Part shown: positions 9,486 through 21,089 of the stretch, piece after piece
Layout of the letters: each line of letters starts with the position of its first letter
Numbering within the stretch: position 1 is the first letter of the stretch
NCBI GenBank assembly: GCA_003049465.1
Contig: PYSS01000033.1
Coordinates: forward strand, 69,903 to 133,902
DNA from: Magnaporthiopsis rhizophila
Taxonomy: Eukaryota; Ascomycota; Sordariomycetes; Magnaporthales; Magnaporthaceae
Reading direction: 5' to 3'
DNA length: 64,000 nt
Notes under the pieces: generated by a model
What the model was told of the DNA's origin: nothing
What the model saw: only the letters and a program-made list of their open reading frames with translations
Database searches by the model: none
Position numbers and translations under genes: made by a program

Positions 9486-9984
9486 TTACATGCCGTCGCC
9501 GTCGCTCGTGCCGGCTTTGCTCGTCTTCTCGGCGTGGTGCTTGGTGCGCTCCTGCAGGCGCTGGAGGTGGTCCTTTATCTGCTCCGGGCCGGCCTTGGCT
9601 TCCCTGGCGGCCTCGCGGTCGGCCTTGACGGCCTCCTCGCTGTTGGACGCCAGCTCGGCCTTCCAGTGGGCCTTGCCCTGCTTGTGCTTGTTCAACAGGT
9701 CGTCCTTGTGTCTGTGCACGTCGTGGGACTCGTCGTTGTCTGCGGAGTTTGCCGGATGAGGCTCGGCGCGTTAGTGGACGGGTGAGCAAGAAGGAGGGGA
9801 GGTGAGGCTGGAGGGATGGGAGGAATGGAATGGATGGGATGGATGGGGTGGGATGGAGGATGGGATGCTTACGGGACGTCTCCTTGTGTGCCAGCCGCGG
9901 GCTCGTCGCGAGGCCTCTCCTCGGGATCGTGGCGGCGGGACGGCCGGCAACCGCGACAGTGCGGAGGAGGATGCGTGACGACAT
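9486..9984 (-). CDS. small fungal mitochondrial protein, function unknown
   Basis: Two exons read on the minus strand, 9984-9873 and 9739-9486, giving 121 residues. The intron has donor GTAAGC, branch CTAAC and acceptor CAG. The N-terminus (MSSRILLRTVAVAGRP, then RRGLATSPRLAHKE) is a classic Arg-rich mitochondrial presequence with a RGLATSPR processing-type motif. The mature part is hydrophilic, helical and charged (KHKQGKAHWKAELASNSEEA, KADREAAREAKAG), ending in a Lys/His-rich segment. Proteins with this layout occur across filamentous ascomycetes as uncharacterised mitochondrial or stress-associated proteins. That family match is from memory and tentative. Confidence 0.8.
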
Positions 9985-11705
9985 TGTTGGGTTTGGTTTT
10001 TGTAGAAGAGGATTTTTTTGTTTGGTTTTAGGTAGGCAGGTGGCAGATAGGCGGATGAGAAGATGGTGTGAACGGACGTGGGTGGTGCGGATGAGATGCA
10101 AAAAGTTGTGTGTTGACGAGTGAAGGAATGCCGAGCTTTCCTTGGTAAAAAGGATTCGAATTTCTTGATGCAGGAAAAGATCAGGCAGGATTTTTACTTG
10201 TCAATTGAAACGAGGGCCTTTTGTGAAGGCGCGTCTCTTGCATGGCAAGCTCCCTGGGTGGAGATGACGTCATCATTACCAGAGTACAATGGCGTCTGTG
10301 GCCCGCTTCTAGACCCGACGTCAAGGCGTGTGGCGTTATGTTCCTGATTAGCCCAAACCTACTGCACATCGATATTCGCCTCCAGTTTGGTCTAGTTAGC
10401 CCTGAAAATCATCATTCATCTAGACTCGTTGATCGGCTGCTCTTTCTGCTGCGAATTATTTCCTTAGGTACGAATTATTTTGTCTAGCTAGAATATTACC
10501 GACCAATGCATCATCCATGAGATGTCCTTGTTCCCGTGTGCCTTTGGCAAGGTATAACTTGAGGTCGAGCAGTGTCGGCTTTGGGGTGTAGTCACCGTTC
10601 CTGGAACCGCTCGCTTCATGTGCAATGGAGGAAGCCTCCCCGACACTGGATGAAGCCTTCGTGGCAAGTCTCCCAGACGGTGGACCAAGTCTCTGGGGAA
10701 AACACGGCCTCGCTCGAACCTGTTGGACGTTGGACGTAAGACCCGCCATCGGAAAGGTATTGTTGCAACTCCCTGCGTAGGCTTGCCCGGGACGACGCAG
10801 TCTCATCGGATTGGGAAGCTGGTCTCTGCTCACTTGAGCCTGTTGGCCCGGCACGCAGACTAGCAAAAAAAGCGATACACCAAAAGGCCACGCATTAGGT
10901 ACATGAGCAGCAATAAAAACAACCTTCTTTAACAAAAAACATTTCCTTTTGTTGGTATCAATGCTGATTATAACAAGGGGAAGTCTTGCAAAGGTAAGGG
11001 TCCTGCAGGGTAGGTGCAGGGTAGGTAATTATATTATATAAAGATAGAGGGATAGGTTCACAAGTCCATGAAGAGCATAAGGAAGAGGAAGTCTCCCTTG
11101 GATCCCTTGGAGGGATAGGTCCTATATATACACGTTTGGCATGGCCCGTGCCCTGCCCGTGGCCTGCTGTAATACCTGGATGCATATATATAATATATGC
11201 ACCAACACTTTACCTGGACGAGGAACATCTGGGAGGTCGGCGACGACGAGCCGTCTGTCCGGGCCACGCCACCACGGTGCCTATTCAGGCAGCAGTGGAG
11301 CAACCAGTCACTGGATGGTGACAGTGCCGTGGGCGGAGAGGATGTAGGAAACGAGCCCACGCCCCGAGGGCACTGAGCCACCGCAATCCATGGGCGACGG
11401 CCGGTACATGGCTGCTGCTGCTGCTGCTGCTGCACATACGAGCCCAGAGGACGTTGCCGCGTCGGGTCGGGCCCGACAGCTAGCACGCAATGTTTCCGTC
11501 GGCGCAAACAAGAAGAGACGCCGCTCCGGGGACCCGGCGGACGAGGGTCAGGACGATGGATCTGCAGGCCCGCGGCTGAAGTGGCAGGTGGTTGGCGACG
11601 AAAGACTCGAGGGTGGATCGAAGCAATCAGGAAAACGCAGAGCGTCAACGGTCTAGGGAGCAAGAGGGACTTTCAATAGAGTAGCCGCAGCTTTCGTGGC
11701 GGGAC

Positions 11706-11772
11706 GTTTTTTTTTTTTCTTTTCTTTTTTCTCTTCTTTTTTCTTTTCTTTTTTCTTTTCTTTCTTTTTTCA
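11706..11772. repeat. pyrimidine tract (CTTTTT-type)
   Basis: About 67 bases of nearly pure C/T on the plus strand, built from repeated TTTTCTTTTC words. Low-complexity sequence with no further meaning visible. Confidence 0.8.
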
Positions 11773-13272
11773 TGTCTTGTCGTTCCCGTTTTCACGTTTT
11801 CGGCCGCCTCGACTGGCTCTATGGGGACTTGGAGTGAGGGAGGCGGTGCCATCCCCTCTATTTTAGTCAGGTTGTTCATTGCACTTCTGGATGGTTACGA
11901 ATGTTTTAGTATTTTCGCTTGGAGTGAGTTCTTCACCATGTCATATCAAGCTTCGACTTCGCAATAAAACGACCTGTCCGAAAAAAAAAAAATTCCACGT
12001 TTACGCCAACATGGGCGTGCCATTTTTTCCGATCCGCACTGTGACGAGGCAAAACGGTCGCCTTACATGTCTAGTATTGTGACTCTACTTGTAGATACAT
12101 GAGCTTGATCCAAACCGGATTTCACATTTCTTTGGCACCGGCTTGTAAGCCGGTTCCAACGTTTGTGCCTCCGAAAGTTTCCCACCCCATCCAAGGGGAT
12201 GGTGGAAAGCCTAGAATAAACTACACTTCCGGCGTGGCTGCTGCTCCGGTAACAGGCTTTGGCTGCACGCCCTGCCACATGGATAACGGAAATTTGCGAG
12301 CTGGCTCCTGGGGTGGTAGTGTAACCAACCAAGCTGCGAAGGTTTAGGACGAGGCCGCCGGCTCCGGTTTTGTGCGGAATGTCGACGAGGTTGCGGGCGC
12401 CGTGCCTGTTAACGGACCGCTACCAGCTACGTGGGGATGGACGGGCTTGACCTTGTTGGGTTGTCCTCCGCCAAGCGGCTGGATTCCGAAATGATGGCTT
12501 CAGGAGGCGTTTGGGGCAGGAGTTAAACGTGCGATCCGAACACAAATGGCCTTCGAGTGGCGAAAAGAGGCGTGGATGGAAGCCAAAGCGGCGGAGATGG
12601 AAACGGGTCCCAAACGATGGTTAGTGGAACGACAGTATTAGCCCCGTCACCATCCGTTTCCCCGCGATCTTGCTACTCGGTTTACAGGAAAACCTCGGCG
12701 ACGGCCGAGAATAGGCCGGTTTCGCAGTCGAAGCCCCGCGCCATTTAGCTCGTGGCCTCGGAGTGTGTCACACCGGCGATCCTAGAGCCCCTTTTTTTCG
12801 TAATAGGAGCATGGCGGCTATATCTACCCCTTTGCTGCTAAGACCATAACCATCTCGTACGAGGCCGACCCATATCCCTGATCACCAAGTACCATATCCT
12901 CGCTTTTCGGGCGTATGTGCGACGTCAGCGGAGATGGCTGCACCTTTAACCTTGGCCGCTAGCTGCTCGCGGTGCCGCTTACATCAAGTCTAGCGGTGAG
13001 AGCTCGTTACACTGCGGGTCTCTTTCCGCTGCAACGCGAGAATGTTGGCCGGAGCGCCGAGCCCGTCACACTTTCATAGGAAGAGTAAGAGGAAATAATA
13101 TGACATGGGAAAAGTTGAGAAAAACACCGGCGTGTCTGAACGACGTACCTCCCTCCATTTGGGCAAAGTGTCTTTCCACAAAGCTCCTCATGTAGGAAAG
13201 ACTGTCCGGATTCTAGTAAAATCAAGAGCTACGCAACGAGTACTCTCGCCCAGAGAAAGCCGCCGAGCTGCT

Positions 13273-13299
13273 GGGTAGGTAGGTAGGTAGGTAGGTAGG
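13273..13299. repeat. GGTA microsatellite
   Basis: About six to seven copies of the tetranucleotide GGTA (TAGG), a simple sequence repeat. Confidence 0.9.
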
Positions 13300-14135
13300 C
13301 GCCTGTGCGGTGATGAGAACGAGTGTCTGAGGCTTCTTCGCCCTGACCTCCTCATCAAGGGCGCGCGGCTTCGATATTCTGCATCTCGAAAAGCTCCACC
13401 TTGGCAACCCCAGCTTCGTAATGTCGTCCGTATCTGCGTCTATCAGGTGAAGGTGTGACAACAAAGAGAAACAACTCCTTCTATACCTGCCCAAGGTTGG
13501 AGCAACACCGCTACCAAGAGACCGCTATCCGAGTGGTCGTAGCATGAGGGCAGCCTCATCGTCTCCTAGCTGCTAGTCGAGATCATGTTTCTACAAGACT
13601 GCAAAGGTGGATTTATTTCACATTTCACCTCGTGACCCCATTTCATCAACCGGTTTAAAGTCATTATTAACAACATGGTATGCTAGGGATCCAGATAGTC
13701 CCCATTAACTCCCTGGATCGTTTCAAAGATACGCCGCCGTAGGATGCAATCATCAAGGACGATGTCGTGTATCAAGGGAGAAAGAAAAAATCAAAGAAGC
13801 AAAATAATCAAGCCGAGCTCCCTGGGCGGGCTGCCTCGCCCGCCGCATGACGCCCTGTAATCGGATCCCTCCCGCCTCATTGCAATCATGCTGCATGTAG
13901 AATCAAACCAGATGCATCGTAACACTCGCTGGAGGGAAGCGATCAACCAACTGGCTGGCCGTACGCTTTCTCCTCAGCAAGTTCCCAAGCCAAAACGCCG
14001 CCGCCTGTACCACCACCAAAAACGCCTTGTCGTGCAGCCTCTTTTCTCCCTCACGTCTTCTTCGTGCTGTTGGTGTCGCACGAGGGAGCGTCGTCGGTAA
14101 TGAGACAAAGGATATCGTCGGCGAGACAAAGGAAG

Positions 14136-15660
14136 CTAGTTGTAGGATTGGGCCGCCTGCCTCAGCTCCTCGTTGCCTCGCATAATCTCCTCGAGCCAGT
14201 CGGCAGCCATCGTCAGCATGGTGCTCTTGCTGAAGCCGCCGCCCTTGAGGCCGGGCACGAGGTCGCAGAGGTCATCAAAGCCCTCCTTGATCAGGGTCCG
14301 TCGCTTCTGCTCGCTCTTGATGTGGTTTTCGCGCTTCTGCTCGTCCGTGAGGTTCTCGCGCGGCGGCTTGGCGGCGCCGTTGGCGTTGGACTTGCGCCGC
14401 TTGCCCGTTGCAGCCTCGGACGCCGGCGCTTCGGTCGCGCCGACGTCCGCCTTGGTCTTCCGCTTCCGCGCGGGCTTGGGCGTCGTCGCAGACTGCGGCT
14501 CTTCCTCCTGCTCAAGATCCTCGGCCTCCTCCTTGGCTTTGCTCTTCCGCCGTTTCCGCGCCGGGGCAGCCGTGGCGTCCGGCTCGGTCTTGACCTGGAC
14601 GGAAAGGGGCCGCGCCTTGGGCTTCAGCGGCGTGATCGGCCGAGTGGCGACGGGGCTCGAGGCGCGCGTGGTGGCGGCGCTGCGGCTAACTTCGAAGCAC
14701 TCGATGTACTTTAGGCGCTCGGTCTCGAGGGCCTCGCCGGTCTCTTTTGTCGAGTTGGGTACAAAGCCGACTTTGTTGAAGCTCGAGTCGGAACCCCAGC
14801 GCACCTGGACCGTTGGCGGGTTGTTCGGCCTGGGCGGTGTCGCTATCGTCTGTCTCACGCCATTCCGACCGTCGAAGACCATCTCCGGATAGGCGCTCTC
14901 GTGTTCTTCCAACGCGGGGGCCTGGGAGCCGTGGCGATTATCGTCTCGGTAGCTGACCACGCCGTGGTTCTGAACGTGTTCAACTGGCGGGGCCTCGAGC
15001 GACACGCCGCCGCCATATGCATTGTGGCCATTCGGAGTGCTTCCGTGGCCGTGGGATCTCTGCATGGAGCCGTTCTGGAGGAGGGTGGCAGCGGCGAGCA
15101 CATCGTCGGAGGTATGGCCCAGCTCGAACTCGACTTGCGACGGCTGTTGGTGGTGCTGATGTTGCTGTGGGGGTAGGGGTGGTGGCGGGGGAGCTGATTG
15201 GATCTGCGGCGGAGGAGGCGGTGGCATCAAGGCCGAGGGACTCGACAGCGGCTCATATGTGACATTGGTGAGGCTGTGGATCGGGGAGCCGAGACCGGCG
15301 CCGGGATGCTGACCAAATGTTGTGGCGGTGCCCATGAACTGCGGTGGCAGACTAAGCCAGTCCTCGCTGAAGTTCAGGCCCTCGCCGAACGAGGTGCCGG
15401 CGAAATGGTCCGAGGTCATGTCCTCGAAGAAGCTGTTGAGAAAGCGGGCATCGTTCTCGTTCAGGAGCGGAGCTCCGGGGGCAGGCTCGGGAGCATCGAG
15501 AAATAGGAATTCCTGGCTCGGATCGAGGGCGTCTGTGGAATGCCGTTGCTGCCTGGTCAGTATCGGCAGGGGAAATGAGCGAGACGCTTGGTCCCTAGGG
15601 AGCGGAGCGCCACCTACATCCGAACGGAAGGTCGGGGTCTGACGGCTGCGTCGAACCCAT
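14136..15660 (-). CDS. bHLH transcription factor (Ino4/Mlx-like basic region)
   Basis: Two exons on the minus strand, 15660-15618 and 15532-14136, giving 479 residues. The 85 nt intron (GTAGGT to CAG, branch TACTGAC) joins PDLPFG to YALDPSQEF. The first 390 residues are low complexity with Pro/Gln runs and several Lys/Arg nuclear-localisation-like patches (KRRKSKAKE, KRRKSNANG). The bHLH domain is at the extreme C-terminus, about residues 415-466. Its basic region is RENHIKSEQKRRTLIKEGF, helix 1 ends in DLCDLVPGL, and helix 2 is KSTMLTMAADWLEEI. The H..EQKRR pattern predicts E-box (CANNTG) binding. The basic region resembles Ino4/Mlx-type partners, so heterodimer formation is likely. That assignment is family knowledge and not proof. 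Confidence 0.88.
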
Positions 15661-18079
15661 CCTGGGACGTTGGATGGCCAGCATGGGTGCGAGTGTCTGT
15701 CCGTATCGCTGTTTCGGAGCGGATACCTGTGCAGTCGAGATCAGGGCGAGCAAAGTAGAGACTACCGGCGCAGAGGTGCGACAGCAGTCATGGTACAAGC
15801 AGCCTGCGCGGGGGAGCGGATCGAGGGCGCTCGTCGCTGGCGGTCTCCGTCGACAGCCTGACGGCGGTCAAAGGCGGAGCGAAGAGCGGAGAAGGAGCTG
15901 GCCGTGATAGGGCGCAGTCAACGTAGTGCTGGCAGCGCAAAGCCGCGGTGGCTGGAGAGCGCAGTTGGCTTGCTGGTGGTTAATTTTTTTTTTTTTTCTT
16001 TGAGGGAGGAAGCGGTGGTGGGGTCCGTGGTATGTTTCTGGGGCATGTGATAATTAAAGAAAAACAATGCGCTGCTTCGCAACTGCCTGCCAAGCGGTGA
16101 CCAAACTGGGTATTTAGCTACGTCGTAAACCTAGCAAGGTACCTTTAGCCAGAGCAGACTAAATTCCGACAGCAGAGATATGTAAAGGAAGAATAGAAGA
16201 AAACCACGAACCGTGACTCCTTGCCCTTGTGCCGCTGGATTGGATTGTTGGTTCTTGGATGGTGGATCAGCACGCACCCAGCCAACCTGCAGCACGTCGT
16301 ATTTCTTGATGTGATGCGGCAACACACCGCGCTTGAACTTCGGGATCGACAATGACAATGGCAGAAGGCAGGGGAGGAAAACAAAGGGCTGAAAGCAGGC
16401 AAGAGGGCGGGCCAGTTTTGGAGATCATTCGCAAGCAAGCCTTGCAGCCCAGCCTGGGGTAATTAATGGACTGTGGGGAAGGTGACGGGTGACTGACTTA
16501 CTTGGGCAGTCTGGCCGCCTCCTACCATCTAATTTCTTGCAGCATCAATGCCTGGGGGACGGCAGCTATTGTGACTCGTGTGGGCCAGCCCTCGGGTTCC
16601 TTATTCTCTGCCCTGCACCTACCCTGGGAAGCCACCCTCTCACAGAGCTGCACGGCAATACGCGCGGTGTGTACGCCTTACGGGCGGCAGCAGGTGTTGG
16701 GGTCTTGGGGTAGGTTTCATTCAAAAAAGGCCCGCCCCTGCCAGTCCAACATGAATCTGCGGGCCCCAGCTTGGGGCAGTGGCCACCAGACTCCGCCTCG
16801 TTCTTGTGGTGCGTCATCACATGCCAAATCCAGCCTGACGCCCGCGTGAGACCTTTGCGACCTGGTGGTTAGCTGGTCTTTGTGACATGGGCCCATTCCA
16901 GTCGCGTTCATGATGGCTGTACAACCTCCATGCCCCTCTGGCAACTATCGCAAGTTTGATAAGTAAAACCGCCCGTTCGGAACTCTCAGGTTAGGTGTAT
17001 CACATCACAGAGTTCCGGCGGCGGCGGCAATGCAGAAGCCACGAGGCGTTGCGACATGATGACATAGCATGCACAACACCCAATCCGGGAAATGTGGCAC
17101 GCAAACAGAGCTCAGGCAATCAAGCTGCTCCAGGTGTTCCATCGTCTAGCGCGAGCGAAGCGCTTCTCGGCAAAAGATGCCTCCTCCAATTGACAGCCTG
17201 CAAGACGTGATTGAAGATATATTGCAACGTTGATTGTTTTGTTCCTAGCATCCTTGTTGGTCAAGTAGTCGCCATCGTTTGCTCGTCCCAGCACCTCGGT
17301 CTGAACCCCCACACATTGATACTTTTTGGCGACCATCCTTGTCACGCCCATCACGGAACGGTACCAGACCTGTGCCAAAAGGGGCTGCCTGCATGCTTGC
17401 GCAACAAAGCCAGCCGCCTGCGGTCAGCTAGTGAGCAAGGAAAGGCTCTGGTTTCCCAAACGAACGGCGGTATTCAAGTAACGCAGCCAATCGGACGTTT
17501 TGCTGGGGCTGTTGGCCGAGATACAATGACAAACTAACGCCAAGTCTTGGCGCATGACGCGCCGCCGCGCTTCTTGTGCTCTCTCATCAGCGCCTGGCCC
17601 TCCAGGTGTTCGATACCTCGCCGAAACGCCACGCCACACCCATGACCTGATCTGTCACCGAGCCCGCCCGTGATTGGCCCTTTGGCAGCTGTCATCTACA
17701 TACTTTCCATGCCAGCCGTCTGCCGGGCTGCCATTATCCATCCCAACAGCGGGCCCTCCCTTGCTAGAGTGGTAGCCATTGACCCATTCTCGACGCGTTT
17801 GGGCACGTCACAAATCGGCCAGCTTGACTTTTTAATCACTGAGGCTTGCGCCGCGCAACCGGAACGCAGCCAATCCGACCCCAACGTCGGACGAAGCTGT
17901 CACCAAACGCTACGCCGGGCTCGTCTCAACCAACAGCCGTCGTCCTATCCTGTGGCCCTCCTGCCTCGGCATCTCCTGGACCGGGCCGACTGCTGTCAAG
18001 TGCCCGACTCTGACAGTGTCTCCTTCCTCTGGGGTTGTCGCCGCCGCCGCCTCCCATCATCTCGTAGTCTCACGAGCTG
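15661..18079. other. 2.4 kb upstream region between divergent genes, no gene seen
   Basis: Shared 5' region of the bHLH gene and the TMEM135-like gene. It has a T-rich tract at about 15982-16001. A frame on the minus strand at about 16131-16358 begins with TTG and has no recognisable homology. I see no RNA gene. Confidence 0.4.
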
Positions 18080-19837
18080 ATGGCGCGGCACGTCGAGGCC
18101 CCTGGCGCCCCGGGAAGGGTGGCAACATGGGACCGCAACGTGCCGCCGCTGCTGAGGCCCATGCTGCGCGCCTGGGTTCTGGGTTATGGCTCCTCGGTGG
18201 CGCCCCGCGTCTTGACGCTGATCATCCAGACCTTTGCCAGGAGGCGGAATCTCAAGAACACGGCGCAGCAGCCGCGGCCTCCCTTTCTGCGCGCCCTGGT
18301 CCGCATCCTGTGTGGTGGTCTGGACCCGCAGAGGTTCCCCACCTTCTGCGCGCTGCTAGTTGGCGGCACCACGCTACTCCAGGCACGCATACTCTCCTCC
18401 CTCTGTCCGCAATGTTGCAATCTAGAGTGCGTTCCAAGTCTAGACCTTTGCTCTAACCCCTCCATGTTGCTCCGTGTAGGTGCCTCTAAGTCGCCTAGTC
18501 GACAAGCTACTGCAGGCCTTGTCAGAACCGGCCCGGACGAGGTATGCACCTGGAGCCTCCATCTCTGGCGAACCTCGACACCGCCATCCGTTAGGGGGAT
18601 GTTCATGAGCCACGTTCAACATTCCTGACACGCTTTGTTTCTCACCCAGGATCTCGCGATGGCTTGCAGCCTTTGTGTCAGCCTGGTTCAGTCTACATGT
18701 CCTCCAGTCCAAGCATAGCCCAGCTTTCACCCATGTGGCCGCCCCATCGGCTGAAGCTGGGTCACCCGTGACAGTGCGCTGGGCTGGGCGCACGCTTGAT
18801 CTGACCCTCTTTGCCGCCACCAGAGCCGTCGACGTGATGGTAGGCGAGCTGTGGTCTCAGCGGAGGAGTCGACGAGTGGCCGCCGGCAAGTGGACAGCGG
18901 TATGGGCATCTTTGGATATTCATACTAATCTCCCACTATGACTTGATCCGGATACTGACCAGTCTCCCGCCGACTGTCACAGGCCGAGCGCCTCGTAGAA
19001 AGGACCACAGACCCGGCCATCTTCGCAGCAGCATCTGCTGCGATTATGTGGGCATGGATTTATCTTCCCGACCGTCTCCCCCCAGGCTACAACAAATGGA
19101 TTGGAACCGCGGCTGCCGTCGATGTGCGGCTCCTCGAGGCTCTAAGGCGATGCAGGAGCCGCGAGCTGCTCTACGGCCGGGACAACGGGCAGGCGTCTCT
19201 GCTGCAGGCCATGTGCGTCGACTATAAATGGCCGCTCCACTGGGGCGACCCGAGCAAGACGGTGCCGTTCCCGTGCGAGATGGTGCATATGGGCGCAGGC
19301 CCTTCGTGCGAGCGGCACGCGCTCGGCCGTTTTTATCGTTCCTGGCGCTGGTCCATGGCCACCTACATGCCCCTGAACCTGCTGCTGGTCGCCCGCAACC
19401 CGAACCTGCGGCGCCTAGCCCGGGCCGCCGTCGCCGCCTCGCGATCCTCGGCGTTCCTGGGCGCTTTCATCACGCTCTTCTACTATGGCGTCTGCCTCGC
19501 CCGCACCAGGCTCGGCCCGTCTCTCCTGGTCCGCGGCGGCGGGGACCTGGCGGCGCGGCAGCGTATCGACGGCGGGCTCTGCGTCGGGGCCGGGTGCGCG
19601 CTGTGCGGCTGGAGCATCCTGATCGAGCACGCGGGCCGCAGGAAGGACATGGCCCTGTTCGTGGCGCCGCGGGCCCTCGCCACTTTCCTTCCCCGGCGCT
19701 ACCCGCTCGACAAGCAGTGGAGGGAGACGCTTGTGTTTGCGGCCAGCACCGCTGTCGTCTTCACCTGCGCGCTCGAGAATCAGCCGCGGGTTCGGGGCGT
19801 CCTGGGCAACGTGCTCGGCTCGGTGCTGAAGGCGTGA
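18080..19837 (+). CDS. TMEM135-like integral membrane protein
   Basis: Four exons: 18080-18382, 18480-18541, 18650-18899 and 18983-19837, giving 489 residues. Introns 2 and 3 are canonical (GTATGC, GTATGG). Intron 1 keeps the reading GGTTLLQ/VPLSRLVDKL only with a GC donor (CAG/GCACGC). The C-terminal exon carries the Cys-rich block of the TMEM135 family: YKWPLHWGD, then PFPCEMVHMG, then CERHALGRFYRSW, followed by hydrophobic segments. Animal TMEM135 is linked to peroxisomal and mitochondrial membrane dynamics. Fungal homologues are poorly characterised, so the function here is inferred only to that level. Confidence 0.8.
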
Positions 19838-21089
19838 TTCTCGCTGATGCAGGCGTACTTCTTGCGAAGTGGTGCTACCACCAAGCGATGTACTATGATC
19901 GACAAGCTCACTCTAGATTTGCGGGCGTCAAGGCCAAAGACTTGTATGACAACTCGGGTAGATTTTAGAAAGGAGCGGGTGAAAACACCCCATGAGCACA
20001 ATGGAAAGATTAACCAAGCACTTGGGCATATCCCACCTCAAGAACCAGGCCGTCGTCATCCTCACCATGAAAGGATGAACAAGCGTGAACAGGTCTCATC
20101 GGAGATGGGTTTCTTCTCCCGCCTCCCCCGCGTTTGCGCACGTACCTCTTCGCGGGGTGTCCAATAAGGGCTGCGTAATTAACCACCTAGCCGCAGTCAG
20201 ACAGAATTTTCGAATGTTCCTCTCAGTCAGCTCCCCTGCCTCCGTATGGGTCGGCTTAAAACCCACCCGACCCCTTGCTACATTACGTATCCCTCCAGTT
20301 CAGGCATCCTGAATCTGTCCTGTCAGGAACGGAAGCAAGTGGCCACCTAGCCCACTCGAATTGAGTTGGAACTTGGCTCTTTTCCTGCTCCTGTCAATTT
20401 CCACACCAATTGCTTTGGAGTGCCTGGCACATGTCCCGTCTCCAAGGGGCGACTTGTCCGCATTAGGAAGTATGCTGGTAAATCTGCACAAAGACTTGGG
20501 CTGACGCTGCTCCTGCAAGACCACAGTCAGGAGTCCCGCGATGTAACCAACCTTTAGAAGCTAGGAGGGTGTATTCACCTGGATGACTTGGACCGACGGC
20601 ATATTTTAAACGAAACTCGGTCGGTCCAGGTGTGCCAATGACTGCAGATGTCTGAAGGCTTTCATATGGCAAAGCTTCGACGGACCCTCTTTCCGCGACC
20701 GATCTCGGCACGGTGATGGAACGACCCCCTCGCTTTTCTATTGGCTCAGACACGGTGGAGCTGTCCGTGTTTCCACTCCCCTCCCCAATAAACGGCTCGA
20801 AGCAACTTTTTGATACCTATGACTCGAATGGGGCAGTAACTTTTTTGAAGGCGTGTGTTAGGTGTTCTTCCTCCCGTCTCCTTTTTCTTCTTCTCCCTCC
20901 CCAGCTTACACCCAACTCTTTGCGAGAACTGATCAATTCGCCTGCGCCTTGCCGTGAAGATAGCTCCGGCGCCATTGACCCCTCATTGATACTCAAACCG
21001 ACCCTTCGACCTCGTGCCACCGCCACCTCGCCGCCGCTCCGCCCTACATAGTCACCTCGCCTTCTCGACCACAACCGCTTGCCCTCAAC
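19838..21089. other. upstream region of homocitrate synthase
   Basis: 1.25 kb with no supported gene. It contains a Gcn4/CPC1-like TGACTC at 20820-20825 and C/T-rich leader sequence at 20870-21080. The first 200 bases are the 3' flank of the TMEM135-like gene. Confidence 0.4.
20820..20825 (+). promoter_or_regulatory. possible Gcn4/CPC1 (cross-pathway control) site
   Basis: ATGACTCGAA differs from the palindromic ATGACTCAT core at the last positions and lies 265 bp upstream of the homocitrate synthase start. Amino-acid biosynthesis genes in filamentous fungi are commonly under general amino-acid control. A six-base match by itself is weak evidence. Confidence 0.3.

Larger units (their letters stand above)
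9985..14135. other. 4.1 kb without a supported gene
   Basis: No frame here has recognisable protein features. It contains a CT-rich tract (11706-11772), a perfect inverted repeat ACCGGCTT-GT-AAGCCGGT at 12137-12154, and a GGTA microsatellite (13273-13299). A short ATG frame at 12099-12347 (82 codons) and some minus-strand frames near 10.5-10.9 kb are not convincing. No tRNA B-box with a matching stem was found. Confidence 0.4.

Noticed and set aside
10140..10165. TTCGAATCC resembling a tRNA B-box
   Set aside because: No acceptor stem or A-box is present at the right distance; a T run follows immediately.
10456..10935. Minus-strand frame with a signal-peptide-like start
   Set aside because: The apparent start is TTG, and the hydrophobic stretch is not followed by a coherent protein.
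16131..16358. Minus-strand frame with IPKFKRGVLPHHIKKYDV
   Set aside because: It begins with TTG, ends in a hydrophobic random tail and has no splice partners; too little to call a gene.
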